A DNA stretch of 64,000 nt from Microbulbifer bruguierae (lineage in GTDB: Bacteria; Pseudomonadota; Gammaproteobacteria; Pseudomonadales; Cellvibrionaceae), in contig NZ_CP118605.1 in assembly GCF_029869925.1 (NCBI RefSeq), positions 3,314,001-3,378,000 on the forward strand, read 5' to 3'. Within the stretch, counting starts at the first letter, position 1, and the number at the start of each line of letters is the position of its first letter. Both the position numbers and the translations under genes were made by a program. Shown piece by piece: positions 46,553 to 55,553 of the stretch. The notes under the pieces were generated by a model. It saw only the letters and a list, made by a program, of their open reading frames with translations. It did no database searches and had not been told where the DNA came from.

Positions 46553-46652
46553 ACTCCTAACCCGGCTGTTCTATAAACGGCTCCCGCCATCTGGCTGGGG
46601 CCGTTTGTGCTATTGGCCGGTCCAAAACGAGAATAACATTTGGGGAGTGTGC

Positions 46653-47399
46653 ATGTTCGAATGGATTGCGAGTCCGGAAGCCTGGATTGCGCTGGCGACG
46701 CTGGCTGCCCTGGAAATTGTCCTCGGCATCGACAATATTATCTTCATTTCCATTCTGGTCGGCCGCCTGCCGGAAAAGCAGCGCGAGTCCGCACGCTTTA
46801 TCGGCCTGGCACTGGCCATGCTTACCCGACTTGCGCTGCTGTTTTCCATCGCCTGGATCATGGGGCTGACCGAACCCTGGTTTACCGTCTTCGGTGAGGA
46901 AATCTCCGGGCGGGATGTGATCCTGATCGGCGGGGGCCTTTTCCTGCTATTCAAAGCTACCCATGAAATCCACAACAGCCTTGAAGGTGAAGAGGGTGGG
47001 CACAGTAATGTCGCCACAGCCACCTTTGGCATGGTACTGGTGCAGATCGCCATCCTGGATATCGTGTTTTCGCTGGATTCAGTGATTACCGCCGTGGGCC
47101 TGGTGGACCATGTATCCATCATGGCCATCGCCATTGTGCTTGCCGTAGGAGTGATGCTGTTTGCCGCCAAACCCATTGGTGACTTTGTGGATCGCCATCC
47201 CACAATCAAGATGCTGGCCTTGTCATTCCTGATTCTGGTGGGGGTGACACTGATTGTCGAAGGTTTCGATGTGCATGTGCCCAAGGGCTACATCTATTTC
47301 GCCATGGCGTTTTCCGTGGCGGTGGAGATGCTCAATATTCGCTTGCGCAAGAAGCAGGTTGCCGCCGTGGAATTGCGCAAGCCGCTACGCGAAGAGTGA
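46653..47399 (+). CDS. TerC family integral membrane protein
   Basis: 248 residues from ATG 46653, with GGGGAG upstream. Seven-helix TerC protein with LEIVLGIDNIIFISI in helix 1-2 and the related DIVFSLDSVITAVG in the second half, the two acidic motifs proposed to bind metal. No CBS or CorC domain. TerC proteins are linked to metal efflux or to loading metal into secreted enzymes. The open frame to 46458 overlaps the preceding gene and is not used. Confidence 0.92.
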   Translation: MFEWIASPEAWIALATLAALEIVLGIDNIIFISILVGRLPEKQRESARFIGLALAMLTRLALLFSIAWIMGLTEPWFTVFGEEISGRDVILIGGGLFLLFKATHEIHNSLEGEEGGHSNVATATFGMVLVQIAILDIVFSLDSVITAVGLVDHVSIMAIAIVLAVGVMLFAAKPIGDFVDRHPTIKMLALSFLILVGVTLIVEGFDVHVPKGYIYFAMAFSVAVEMLNIRLRKKQVAAVELRKPLREE

Positions 47400-47541
47400 G
47401 CTCCTCGCGCGCAAGAGACGATTCCGTGCTCAACCATATTGAATCAATGGGGCTGGGTAGAACGCAGACGATCCTGTTACACCCCGGGTAGAGGGCTCCC
47501 GCGGGTAGCTGTATAACAATTGGAATATGAATTAAGTATCA

Positions 47542-49938
47542 ATGAATAACTCAGGTGTATTTATTTTATCCGCGGCGTTGCTACTGCTTGGTGGCTGTGG
47601 TGGTTCTTCCGGGGGCGGCTCATCCGAAAAAAGTGCCCCCATTGCGGCTCCGGTCATCGAGATCACCGGCGAGGCAAATGAAATTACCCGGGATAACACC
47701 CCAAAGTTGGCCTCACTGGTCGTGGATATTCTCCAGGCTGCTCAGGATAACCAGCGCATCTGGTACCGAGGAAGCTATTTCGACCAGCTTGCCGCCGGTG
47801 TGGATAAGGGGCAGTGTGAACAGGGTGGGCGTTACCGTATCGAAATGTCCGAAGATCGTACCGTGCTGAGCGAGCATTACGACGGTTGCCGAATGTTCGA
47901 CGACGGGCGGCAGCAGTACCTGACTGCCAGTGGCGATATCCGTACGGAATTTTCCGGTATTTCCAGCTCCGGTGATTTTTCCGTGCGAACTATATATCGG
48001 GACTATCTAATCAGCGTTGGCCAGGGTGAGCAGGAACGGCTGGATGCGCTGATGGAATACCGTGGCAACAGTATTGATGGTTCCGAAAAACGCGCCGAAG
48101 TGCGGATGGATCTGCATGCCAGAAGCAGCGTTGAAGGTGAAATGAAAGCAAAAAACATCCACTTCTTCGTTGCGCCTGGAGTGGATTTTATGAATTACAT
48201 GGATGGCGTTCAGGATCTGAGCGGAACAATTGAATACGTCGGTATCGGAACCACGAACCTCGAATTTGACACGGCTGCGGCGAAGATTCTTTTCCGTGGC
48301 GATGGTGAAAGTCGCGGCGAAATGCGTGTATACCAGCAGGCGGTTTATATCGGCTTCGATGCCGCCGGTGACGGTGCGGCAGATTATGGGCTGTCTGTCC
48401 CGTTGGATAGAATGGAAGATATTCCGTTTCAGGTGACGGCGCCCTCCACGCCCTATATCCGTACCGAAACGGCCTGGGATCTGAAAGGGAAAACATTTTT
48501 TGCCGGCGAACCGTCTACCTTCTCGATACTACAGAATTTCATGGATGCGGGTGGCCACCTGCTGGAATATTCCGTGGATGTGGTTTCGGTGGTGCAGAAG
48601 GATTACCCCAGTGATCCGCTCTATGGCGAACCAGAGCCCGTGCCCTTCCATTATACGGTCGAGCAGCCTGCGGCGGGGCTGGTAACAATCGAAACCGACA
48701 CGGAATTTACGAAAGACCTGGCGGTGTTCGAGCTGGAAATTTCTGCCGTCAACACCATCGGCTCGGAAAGTGAAAGGCCGCTAAGTATCGAAGTCTATGT
48801 GTACCTGGATACCGACAAAGACGGTACTTCAGATTACAACGACGACGATGATGATAACGATGGCGTGCAGGATTATTACGATGCACTTCCCAAAGACGCT
48901 ACCGAATCGGAAGACGCTGATGGCGATGGTATAGGTGACAACGCCGATCTGGATGACGATAACGATGGCACCGAGGATATTGCGGACTTTTATCCCAACG
49001 ATAATCTTTGCTTCGCCGAAAGTGATGGCGATGGAACCCGCTGCTGGTTCCACCAGCTGGGATACCTGGGTGATTGGGAGGCGGTTCTCGGGCGTGATGG
49101 AGTGGTTTATTACCACAATCCCGATGAGCTGGAGTTAAAACGCTGGGACAGCGTCAGCGGGCATTTCCTGCCCTCCATATTCCGTGAGCCGGCAACCATC
49201 GGTTCTACCAGTGATCATGCGAGGATGTACCACGCAAGGCCACAGCACGCGCTTTACTTTCTTTATGATGACCGTGTGATTTCACGTGTTTCGCTGGGTG
49301 ATACAGAACCTCAGGAAACGTTTTTTGCCCGTGCGCCGGATGAAACCGTTGTCGACTACCTGTACAACATGGATTTTGCTCCACTGCATACGGTTTTACT
49401 GGGCCAGAATGGTCTCGGTCGTCTGCATCACAGTTACGATCTGCAGGGTGGGCTGGTCGACGCCCGTGGGGAAGAGCTGGAGCACTATGATGATTCCTAT
49501 TACCGCTGGGCCGATTCTTCGGCATTCTGCGTAAACGGATTCCGGCTGGATAAGGTCACCGGTGAGTTTGAGGAACTGGGCGAAGGCAGTCAGTTTGAAG
49601 ACCCTTGCGGTACCAACTGGATGAACACAGGAAGGCAGCCCACTGTGTCACCGGATGGTACCCTCGCCATTTTGTCGGGGGGCAGGATCATCAATGCATC
49701 TCAGGAAGAGCTGGTCCACGTAAATCTGCCCGGTGGGGTGGTTGAATGGGGTAACGCGGGAATTTACCTGTTGAACAGCAATAAGGAAGTGATATACCGC
49801 TACAGCGCTGACGGAGAAGAACTGGAGAGTATCCAGTTGTACCCGAATAAGTATCCAACGAGAGTACTTTCCAATGACGAGCGTTTGATCTGGTTTGACG
49901 GATCTGCGCCCAACATTATTGTCTTCCCGGCTGAGTAG
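47542..49938 (+). CDS. large lipoprotein with calcium-type Asp repeats
   Basis: 798 residues. Lipobox LGGC (Cys19) followed by a Gly/Ser tether. Residues about 40-300 are a beta-rich region with scattered cysteines; about 300-420 look Ig/cadherin-like (VDVVSVVQKDY..., LAVFELEISAVNTIGSE). Residues about 424-495 are thrombospondin type 3-like calcium repeats (DTDKDGTSDYNDDDDDNDG, DADGDGIGDNADLDDD). The last 300 residues have repeating blades ending in YNTD/Y-type strands, possibly a propeller. Surface or periplasmic; function unknown. A terminator follows. Confidence 0.75.
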   Translation: MNNSGVFILSAALLLLGGCGGSSGGGSSEKSAPIAAPVIEITGEANEITRDNTPKLASLVVDILQAAQDNQRIWYRGSYFDQLAAGVDKGQCEQGGRYRIEMSEDRTVLSEHYDGCRMFDDGRQQYLTASGDIRTEFSGISSSGDFSVRTIYRDYLISVGQGEQERLDALMEYRGNSIDGSEKRAEVRMDLHARSSVEGEMKAKNIHFFVAPGVDFMNYMDGVQDLSGTIEYVGIGTTNLEFDTAAAKILFRGDGESRGEMRVYQQAVYIGFDAAGDGAADYGLSVPLDRMEDIPFQVTAPSTPYIRTETAWDLKGKTFFAGEPSTFSILQNFMDAGGHLLEYSVDVVSVVQKDYPSDPLYGEPEPVPFHYTVEQPAAGLVTIETDTEFTKDLAVFELEISAVNTIGSESERPLSIEVYVYLDTDKDGTSDYNDDDDDNDGVQDYYDALPKDATESEDADGDGIGDNADLDDDNDGTEDIADFYPNDNLCFAESDGDGTRCWFHQLGYLGDWEAVLGRDGVVYYHNPDELELKRWDSVSGHFLPSIFREPATIGSTSDHARMYHARPQHALYFLYDDRVISRVSLGDTEPQETFFARAPDETVVDYLYNMDFAPLHTVLLGQNGLGRLHHSYDLQGGLVDARGEELEHYDDSYYRWADSSAFCVNGFRLDKVTGEFEELGEGSQFEDPCGTNWMNTGRQPTVSPDGTLAILSGGRIINASQEELVHVNLPGGVVEWGNAGIYLLNSNKEVIYRYSADGEELESIQLYPNKYPTRVLSNDERLIWFDGSAPNIIVFPAE

Positions 49939-50031
49939 ATTTCATCCAGGTTTGGTGTTTATCGACAGCAAACCCACCGAGCCTCTCGGAGGAAAAAATA
50001 ATTAGCTGACATGTGGTTTTACAGCGGGCAG

Positions 50032-50062
50032 AAAAACGGCGAGTATTGGACTCGCCGTTTTT
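50032..50062 (+). terminator. intrinsic terminator after the calcium-repeat lipoprotein
   Basis: CGGCGAG (50037-50043) pairs with CTCGCCG (50051-50057), with A-run before and TTTTT after; it can work on both strands. Confidence 0.88.
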
Positions 50063-50126
50063 CGTTTGGCACCTTCAATGTGCGATTTTCGCGGCGCAGA
50101 ATAATCAAGAAAAATAAGGAGCTGAG

Positions 50127-51248
50127 ATGTTTGTTGTTCGCCCCAGGTCAGGATGTTTCGCCATCCTGGCCGCGTTGTCATTATCTTTGGGTTCGTTGTG
50201 CAGCCAGGTACAGGCCGCGGATCTTGCAACGCTGTTCCAGGCATATCAGGCGGCTATGGCGGAGGGGGATGCCAGTGCGGTAAAGGAAAAAGCCGCAGCC
50301 GTGTATGAGTACGCGCAGCAGAATCTACCCCAGGACAGTAAAAGCCGAGCGGCAGCGGAGCTGAATTTCGGCAAGGCGCTGTTCGCCAGTAAAGACTACC
50401 AGCGCGCAGAGCAGGTACTCGAGGAGGCGCTGAATACCTATCAACAGGCCTACGGTGAAAAGGCCCAGGAGTTGGTTGACCCGTACCTGGAGCTGGCCAA
50501 AGCTGTCGCTGGAAACCAGCGAGCGTCATGGGCGCACCAGCGCACCTACAAAAAATATATTCGCAAAGCGTTGCGTATTGTGGCGGACACTCAGGGCAAG
50601 GACTCATTACTGTATGCCATAGTGTCACTGGAAGCCGGCCGGGTTTCACTGGATCTGGCCAAGGCGCCGGAAGCTCGCGGGTATCTCGAAGATGCTCACG
50701 CAGCATTTAGCGGGCCGCATAGTAAATACCAGCTGCAACGTTTCTACGCCAATTTTTATCTCGGCAAATATCATATGGCGAAAAAGCAACACAGCAGTGC
50801 CCGCGAGTATCTGGAAGCTGCACTGGAGATTGCCGACCAGAAGGGCGTGCCCGACGGCACCCTGGAAATGACCACTCGTGCATTCCTGGTGGATATCTAC
50901 GATTCCCTGGGCGAGGAAGAGAAATCCATCGCGCAATGCCGCACTATCGGTTCAATGGTGCCCTTCGATATGGATCAGGAACCAAAGCCGCTATTCCGGC
51001 GTATGCCCGAATACCCCGAAGCCGCGCTAAACAATGGTCAGGAAGGATTCGCGGTGGTCAACTTCACCATTTCCGACAGCGGTATTCCCAGGGATATTAA
51101 AGCGATTGAAACCGAGGGCTCGAAAAGCTTTGGTTTCGCTGCAGAAGAATACGTCAAGCGCCTGCGCTACGCGCCGCGCTTTGAGGGCGGCGAGCCTGTG
51201 GATACCCCGGACCGAAAGGTAAAAGTGAAGTTCAGCATGGGCAAATGA
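50127..51248 (+). CDS. secreted TPR protein with TonB C-terminal domain
   Basis: 373 residues. Signal peptide ending in SQVQA before ADLATLF. Residues about 35-270 are helical tetratricopeptide-like repeats (AAELNFGKALFASKDYQRAEQVL, FYANFYLGKYHMAKKQHSSAREYL). Residues about 285-373 match the TonB C-terminal domain: RRMPEYPEAALNNGQEGFAVVNF, SGIPRDIKAIETEGSKSFGF, RYAPRFEGGEPV. There is no uncleaved membrane anchor or Pro-rich spacer, so it is unlikely to energise receptors directly. Between two terminators, so monocistronic. Confidence 0.82.
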   Translation: MFVVRPRSGCFAILAALSLSLGSLCSQVQAADLATLFQAYQAAMAEGDASAVKEKAAAVYEYAQQNLPQDSKSRAAAELNFGKALFASKDYQRAEQVLEEALNTYQQAYGEKAQELVDPYLELAKAVAGNQRASWAHQRTYKKYIRKALRIVADTQGKDSLLYAIVSLEAGRVSLDLAKAPEARGYLEDAHAAFSGPHSKYQLQRFYANFYLGKYHMAKKQHSSAREYLEAALEIADQKGVPDGTLEMTTRAFLVDIYDSLGEEEKSIAQCRTIGSMVPFDMDQEPKPLFRRMPEYPEAALNNGQEGFAVVNFTISDSGIPRDIKAIETEGSKSFGFAAEEYVKRLRYAPRFEGGEPVDTPDRKVKVKFSMGK

Positions 51249-51281
51249 CACCGCGTCAATGCATATCTGACTTTGAAACAA

Positions 51282-51306
51282 GGGCGAAATATTTCGCCCT
51301 TTTTTA
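51282..51306 (+). terminator. intrinsic terminator of the TPR-TonB gene
   Basis: GGGCGAAAT (51282-51290) pairs perfectly with ATTTCGCCC (51291-51299), then TTTTTTT. Confidence 0.9.
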
Positions 51307-51342
51307 TGTCCGGACTTCGGCGGAAGAGGCTCCGCCTGGTTC

Positions 51343-51384
51343 AATCCTGTTCAGGCGGCCCGTTTCAGGCGGCCCGTTTCAGGC
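51343..51384. repeat. 14-bp tandem repeat at the end of the ATP-grasp gene
   Basis: Three copies of CCCGTTTCAGGCGG-like sequence head to tail. The stop codon of the minus-strand ATP-grasp gene falls inside the second copy, so the repeat sets its C-terminus (RLKRAA). Confidence 0.7.
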
Positions 51385-52195
51385 GGCGCCGCGGTGCCGA
51401 TGGGCGGGTAGGGAAGCTGGGGCCGGTGGGTGCAGCGCTCGCCTGCAGGTACTGCACGATGGCATCGCGCAGTTTTACAGCACCGCCTTCTATTCCCTGA
51501 TTACCGAACAGGCGATTGAATTCGATGACGTAGGGGTGCTCGCCCACCATGGCGATGTCCCAGCCTGCGTGATTGATATTCAGGGTACGTGCAAGGTGCA
51601 GGGCCAGGTCGATGGCGGCCTGGGGTACCGGGCTGTGGTCCACCAGGCCCCCCTTGGAAACATTGTTGTAAAAGCCCTGGGCTGCCTGCAGTCGCCAGTA
51701 AGCGGTCACCACCTGGTCGCCGACGATCACGATACGGATATCGCGGTCGATCGGCAGCCATTCCTGCACGTACAGCACATCGGTCTTTTCCAGATAGCTC
51801 CGCCAGTCTTCCTGATTTTCGATCAGCCACACCCCGCAACCGCGCGCGGCCTTGGGCAGCTTGGCGACAAACGGATGGTCCATCGCCTGCCACAGGTCGT
51901 CGGCGTTTTCCGGGGTGTTAGCCCGGATATGGGTGCTCGGGGTATTGGCGGGGGCAACCAGTTCAAAAGCGCGGGTCATTTCGATTTTGTTGTGGCCCAG
52001 ACGGTAACTGGGCTCGCTCGGAAAAACGCGCGCTTTCAGGCCATAAGTCAGGGCGTTCAGTTGCCAGTATTCCGGGAACAGAACCCATTCCGCTTCGGCA
52101 ATTTCCGCTTTGTATTTGAATACTTCAGTGGGCTTCAGCTGCAGGGTGTCTGCGAAACCGAGAGTTCTGAAAACGTCGAAAGAAACCCATGTCAC
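51365..52195 (-). CDS. RimK-like ATP-grasp protein
   Basis: About 276 residues. Starts on VTWVSFDVFRTLG if the GTG at 52195 is used; in-frame TTG/GTG codons up to 52213 are alternatives. Pre-ATP-grasp region (AEWVLFPEYWQLNALTYGL, KIEMTRAF), then ATP-grasp with FVAKLPKAARGCGVWLI, LYVQEWLPIDRDIRIVIVG, the AYWRLQ strand, and WDIAMVGEHPYVIEFNRLFGNQGI carrying the metal ligands Glu and Asn. Such ligases join a carboxylate to an amino group; the partner is unknown. A basic RRRLKRAA tail is encoded by a tandem repeat. No neighbour suggests a substrate. Confidence 0.82.
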   Translation of the reverse strand: MTWVSFDVFRTLGFADTLQLKPTEVFKYKAEIAEAEWVLFPEYWQLNALTYGLKARVFPSEPSYRLGHNKIEMTRAFELVAPANTPSTHIRANTPENADDLWQAMDHPFVAKLPKAARGCGVWLIENQEDWRSYLEKTDVLYVQEWLPIDRDIRIVIVGDQVVTAYWRLQAAQGFYNNVSKGGLVDHSPVPQAAIDLALHLARTLNINHAGWDIAMVGEHPYVIEFNRLFGNQGIEGGAVKLRDAIVQYLQASAAPTGPSFPTRPSAPRRRLKRAA

Positions 52196-52637
52196 GGATA
52201 AGAACACGCACAAATTGAGGTGCGCATTTTTACTGTCAGGAGGGATTTGGCGTCAAGTGATTTCTGTTGGTTTTTTAGCCGTTTCCATTGGCCTCCACCC
52301 GCGGAAGAGTGGCTCGAATACCGGGACTTCTGCCGCACAAAAATTCTGCAGTAGAGCGAAAGATTGCTCAGAAAACCTCCAGGTGCCGAACAAAAAGAGA
52401 CTTTGTTCTCGTTTTTTGACGTGTAATAGCTCTAAAGGGCTATTGTGACGCCATTCCTTACGGTGCATTATTGCGCCTTCGTGTATTTTGTGTGAGCTGT
52501 ATCACAAAGTTGCGCCTCACAAGAGTGCACGCGCAGCAAACTTTAAAGACGGAAATTCGCCGTGTTTCCAGGGGTTTGGGTGGGCTTGGTGACGCGGTTC
52601 AGGAAGATTCTTTGCGGAAATAATGGGGGAGAAAACC
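52196..52637. other. intergenic region with CRP site
   Basis: 442 bp between divergent genes, AT-richer in its middle. It contains the perfect CRP-type site listed separately. A 72-codon minus-strand frame (52253-52468) has no recognisable family. No RNA gene is recognised. Confidence 0.45.
52491..52506. promoter_or_regulatory. perfect CRP/Vfr site
   Basis: TGTGAGCTGTATCACA matches the CRP consensus TGTGA-N6-TCACA in every conserved base. It lies 132 bp before the poly-serine lipoprotein start, and crp is encoded in the same window with the standard recognition helix. Confidence 0.75.
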
Positions 52638-55553
52638 ATGTACAAAAAACTCGCGCTGGCCCTTGCGGTCGTGTCGCTGGCTGCCTGTGGCGGCGGTGGC
52701 GGCTCGTCGGACAATGGCGGCAGCTCAAGCAGTAGTTCCAGCAGCTCTAGCTCGAGCAGCTCCAGTTCCAGTTCTAGCTCGAGCAGTAGTTCCAGCTCCA
52801 GCTCCAGCTCTAGTTCCAGCTCCAGCAGCAGTTCCAGTAGTGGCGGCAGCAGCTCCAGCAGCAGTTCCAGTAGCAGTGGTTCAAGCAGCAGCAGTTCCAG
52901 CGGCGGCAGCGGCAGTGGTGTACCGGTAGGCGGTACCGCGGCCAAGGGCATTATTGCTGGTGCGGACGTGGAAGCCTTTGCTGCAGACGGCAGCGCCCTC
53001 GGCAAAACCACCACCGGTATCGACGGCACCTACGCCATCGAGCTGGAAGATTACAGCGGTCCGGTGCGACTGGTATTGAGTGCACCGAGTGAAGGCTTCG
53101 CTTACGTCACCTGTGACGTTGCCGAGTGTCGTGTGGCAGGTGCCAACGACGAAGACACCAATACCGACGGCAAAATCACCTTCGGTGAAAAATACGCGCT
53201 GGATTATCAGTTGAGCTCCGTGGTGTTCGTCGATGAAACCGCAACCGAGGTTTCTTCCGGCATTACCGCGCTGACCACTCTGGTGGCAGAAAAGGCGGGT
53301 ACCCCCCTGACTCAGGCAGCGATCAGTGCCGCCAATACCTTTGTAAAAGACACCTTCGGCCTGGATGCCAATCCCAGCACCGTTGCCCCGATCGACCTCA
53401 CCAGCGCGACTGAAGCCGGTGAGCAGGAGCTGCGTTTTGCCCTGCTCAACGCGGCGATCGAAGCCTCGGCCGATGGGAACGTCGCCGGACAACTGCAGGT
53501 ACTGAGTGCAGGTTTCGTCTCCAATACGGTGGATGCGGCTGAGCTCCAGGAGATCAGTACAAACATCGAATCCGTTGCGACCGCGACCAGCGCGAATAAC
53601 ACCGCTCTGGCGGGCGACGTGGCTGACGCCTCAGAAGCGGCTCAGGACGACGCCGAGGTTGCCATCGCAGAAAACTGTGAAGGCGGTACCTGTAAGCCTG
53701 AAGTGGAAGTTGCTGAAGATCTGAAAGACAACCTGGCCCAGGCCAAGGCGCTGGTAGCTACTACACGCAAGGTCTCTATCGAAGCGGTGGAAGCGATTCA
53801 GTCGGAACTGGATGAAACATCCGACGGTTATAACGCTGACAATGTCGTCGTACAGATGAAGATGGCGGCCGAGGTTTTCAGTGAGGAAAGAGCCGCTGCT
53901 GCGGACGGTTTCCACTACCTGCTGGCGTCTCTGGTGGATCAGATCGGAGCTGTCACTTTCGACGGCGCCGCGCTGGTTACCGATGTCCAGGATGCTGCTG
54001 CGTATAATTTCGCCAACGCCTACGATTACTACTGTGTCTGGGATCCCGTTGCCGTCGAAGCGGAGTGTGGCAACTATGCTCCTGAGCTTGCCGAATTCCT
54101 GACGCATTATGTGGCCGGTACTATCAGCCAATCCGGTACCAGCTTCTCCATTACCGGTGGTAAGTACGACATCGACGGTGACAGCGGCACTACCGAAGAT
54201 CAGGTGGCGGTAGAAATGACCGTTACCCTGCCTACGGTAACTGGTGATGAGGAAACCGGTTTTGTTCTGGGTGGTGTTGCCAACCAGCTGGCCATTTCCG
54301 GTAGCGCCAGCCTGGGTGATTCCGACCTCGCCATTAACGAAGGTTCTGCACTGACCCTGACGCTGGCGGAAGCCTTCTCTACCAATGACGAGGTTGAACC
54401 GCAAATCAACGCGATCAGTCTGGTGGCTGACGTTTCTCTTGAAGATGCGGATCACTCTTTTAACGGTAGCCTTGAAGCCGCAGTGAAGAAATCTGAGGGG
54501 CTTGCTGCACTCAGTCCGGAAAACTACTTCCTGTCTCTGCTGCCGGAGAAACTGGCTCTGAGCGGCACCTTTACCGATAAGAGCACCCAGAATTCTCTCG
54601 ATGCCGAGGTTAGCCTCACTCTGGACAACGTGAACGAGTTTGCGTTCATCGCTGAAGGCAAGGTACGCGAGGACCTGGCCACCTATACCTACAATGCGGA
54701 AAGCAACACGCTCACCGTGGTACATGGTCTGGAAGGCAACCGGGCGACCGTTACCTACTCCCACGTTGCGCAGGATGTTGGCGGTTACTTCGAACACTAC
54801 GTCAATGTCTCCTGTGTAACCGAAGGCATTGCCTATTGTCCGGGTAACGGTGATTACCATGTCTGGGGCGTAAACGTCCTGGTTCCGGAAGCCACTGATG
54901 CTACCGCATGTGAATCCGACCCTTATTACGGCTGGTGGAATGACGAGAGCCAGCAGTGTGTCCGTGGCGTACCTGCCGACCAGAGTGGGATTGATCAGGA
55001 TATTCGCGTGGTCTTTACCGCGGATTACCAGTACCTGCTGTCTGGTGTGGAGGCGTACGTTCCCGGTGAGGGCTGGTACGATGCGGGCCCCGAATACTGG
55101 TGGGATGCCAACTATTTGGAGTCTGTTTTTGGCGAAGCGGCCAGCGGCACCATCACCGCGTATCTGGATGAATCCGACTTCGACGTCGATGCGGAAAACC
55201 GTTACGCCAAAGCCACCCTGCGCGTGAAGGCCGCAGGTACCCTTTCCCATAACCTGCCGGCAATGGACGTAGAGCTGGTGATCAAACGCACCGGTTTCGA
55301 ACTGGCGGATGCCAGCCTGACCCTCCAGTGGGGCAGTGATCTGCTGCGTATCGACGTTGCCTACACCGGTGAAGAAACCAACAGCATGACCCTCAGCGAC
55401 GGCACCGGCGCCGAGTTTTTGCTGGAGCTGTTCGAAGACGACACCGTTGCTGGCCTGATCACCAAAGACGGTACCGTTTACGGCACCCTGTCTGAAGAAA
55501 ACAACATCTATGTGATTACCTGGATCGACAATGGATTTGAAACACTGCTCTAA
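52638..55553 (+). CDS. lipoprotein with poly-serine linker, large unknown exported domain
   Basis: 971 residues from ATG 52638 (GGGGGAG upstream). Lipobox LAAC, a Gly run, then about 65 residues that are almost only serine with a few glycines (nucleotides 52717-52919). The rest starts with a carboxypeptidase-like beta sandwich (VPVGGTAAKGIIAGADVEAF...GTYAIELEDYSGPVRLVLSA), then a helical acidic region (about 230-420) and a long beta-rich region with paired cysteines. Poly-Ser tethers are typical of Cellvibrio/Saccharophagus-type secreted proteins. No catalytic motif is recognised. A CRP site lies upstream, and the next gene overlaps by 23 bp. Confidence 0.8.
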   Translation: MYKKLALALAVVSLAACGGGGGSSDNGGSSSSSSSSSSSSSSSSSSSSSSSSSSSSSSSSSSSSSSSSGGSSSSSSSSSSGSSSSSSSGGSGSGVPVGGTAAKGIIAGADVEAFAADGSALGKTTTGIDGTYAIELEDYSGPVRLVLSAPSEGFAYVTCDVAECRVAGANDEDTNTDGKITFGEKYALDYQLSSVVFVDETATEVSSGITALTTLVAEKAGTPLTQAAISAANTFVKDTFGLDANPSTVAPIDLTSATEAGEQELRFALLNAAIEASADGNVAGQLQVLSAGFVSNTVDAAELQEISTNIESVATATSANNTALAGDVADASEAAQDDAEVAIAENCEGGTCKPEVEVAEDLKDNLAQAKALVATTRKVSIEAVEAIQSELDETSDGYNADNVVVQMKMAAEVFSEERAAAADGFHYLLASLVDQIGAVTFDGAALVTDVQDAAAYNFANAYDYYCVWDPVAVEAECGNYAPELAEFLTHYVAGTISQSGTSFSITGGKYDIDGDSGTTEDQVAVEMTVTLPTVTGDEETGFVLGGVANQLAISGSASLGDSDLAINEGSALTLTLAEAFSTNDEVEPQINAISLVADVSLEDADHSFNGSLEAAVKKSEGLAALSPENYFLSLLPEKLALSGTFTDKSTQNSLDAEVSLTLDNVNEFAFIAEGKVREDLATYTYNAESNTLTVVHGLEGNRATVTYSHVAQDVGGYFEHYVNVSCVTEGIAYCPGNGDYHVWGVNVLVPEATDATACESDPYYGWWNDESQQCVRGVPADQSGIDQDIRVVFTADYQYLLSGVEAYVPGEGWYDAGPEYWWDANYLESVFGEAASGTITAYLDESDFDVDAENRYAKATLRVKAAGTLSHNLPAMDVELVIKRTGFELADASLTLQWGSDLLRIDVAYTGEETNSMTLSDGTGAEFLLELFEDDTVAGLITKDGTVYGTLSEENNIYVITWIDNGFETLL
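52717..52919. repeat. poly-serine coding tract
   Basis: About 200 bp of mixed serine codons (AGC, AGT, TCC, TCT, TCG, TCA) with a few glycine codons. The codons are varied, so the tract is not a simple slippage repeat. Confidence 0.85.

Noticed and set aside
52517..53029. 170-codon minus-strand frame rich in Leu and Glu
   Set aside because: It is the complement of the poly-serine tract; the Leu/Glu runs are a product of serine codons read backwards.
53631..55250. 539-codon minus-strand frame
   Set aside because: Shadow of the poly-serine lipoprotein gene.
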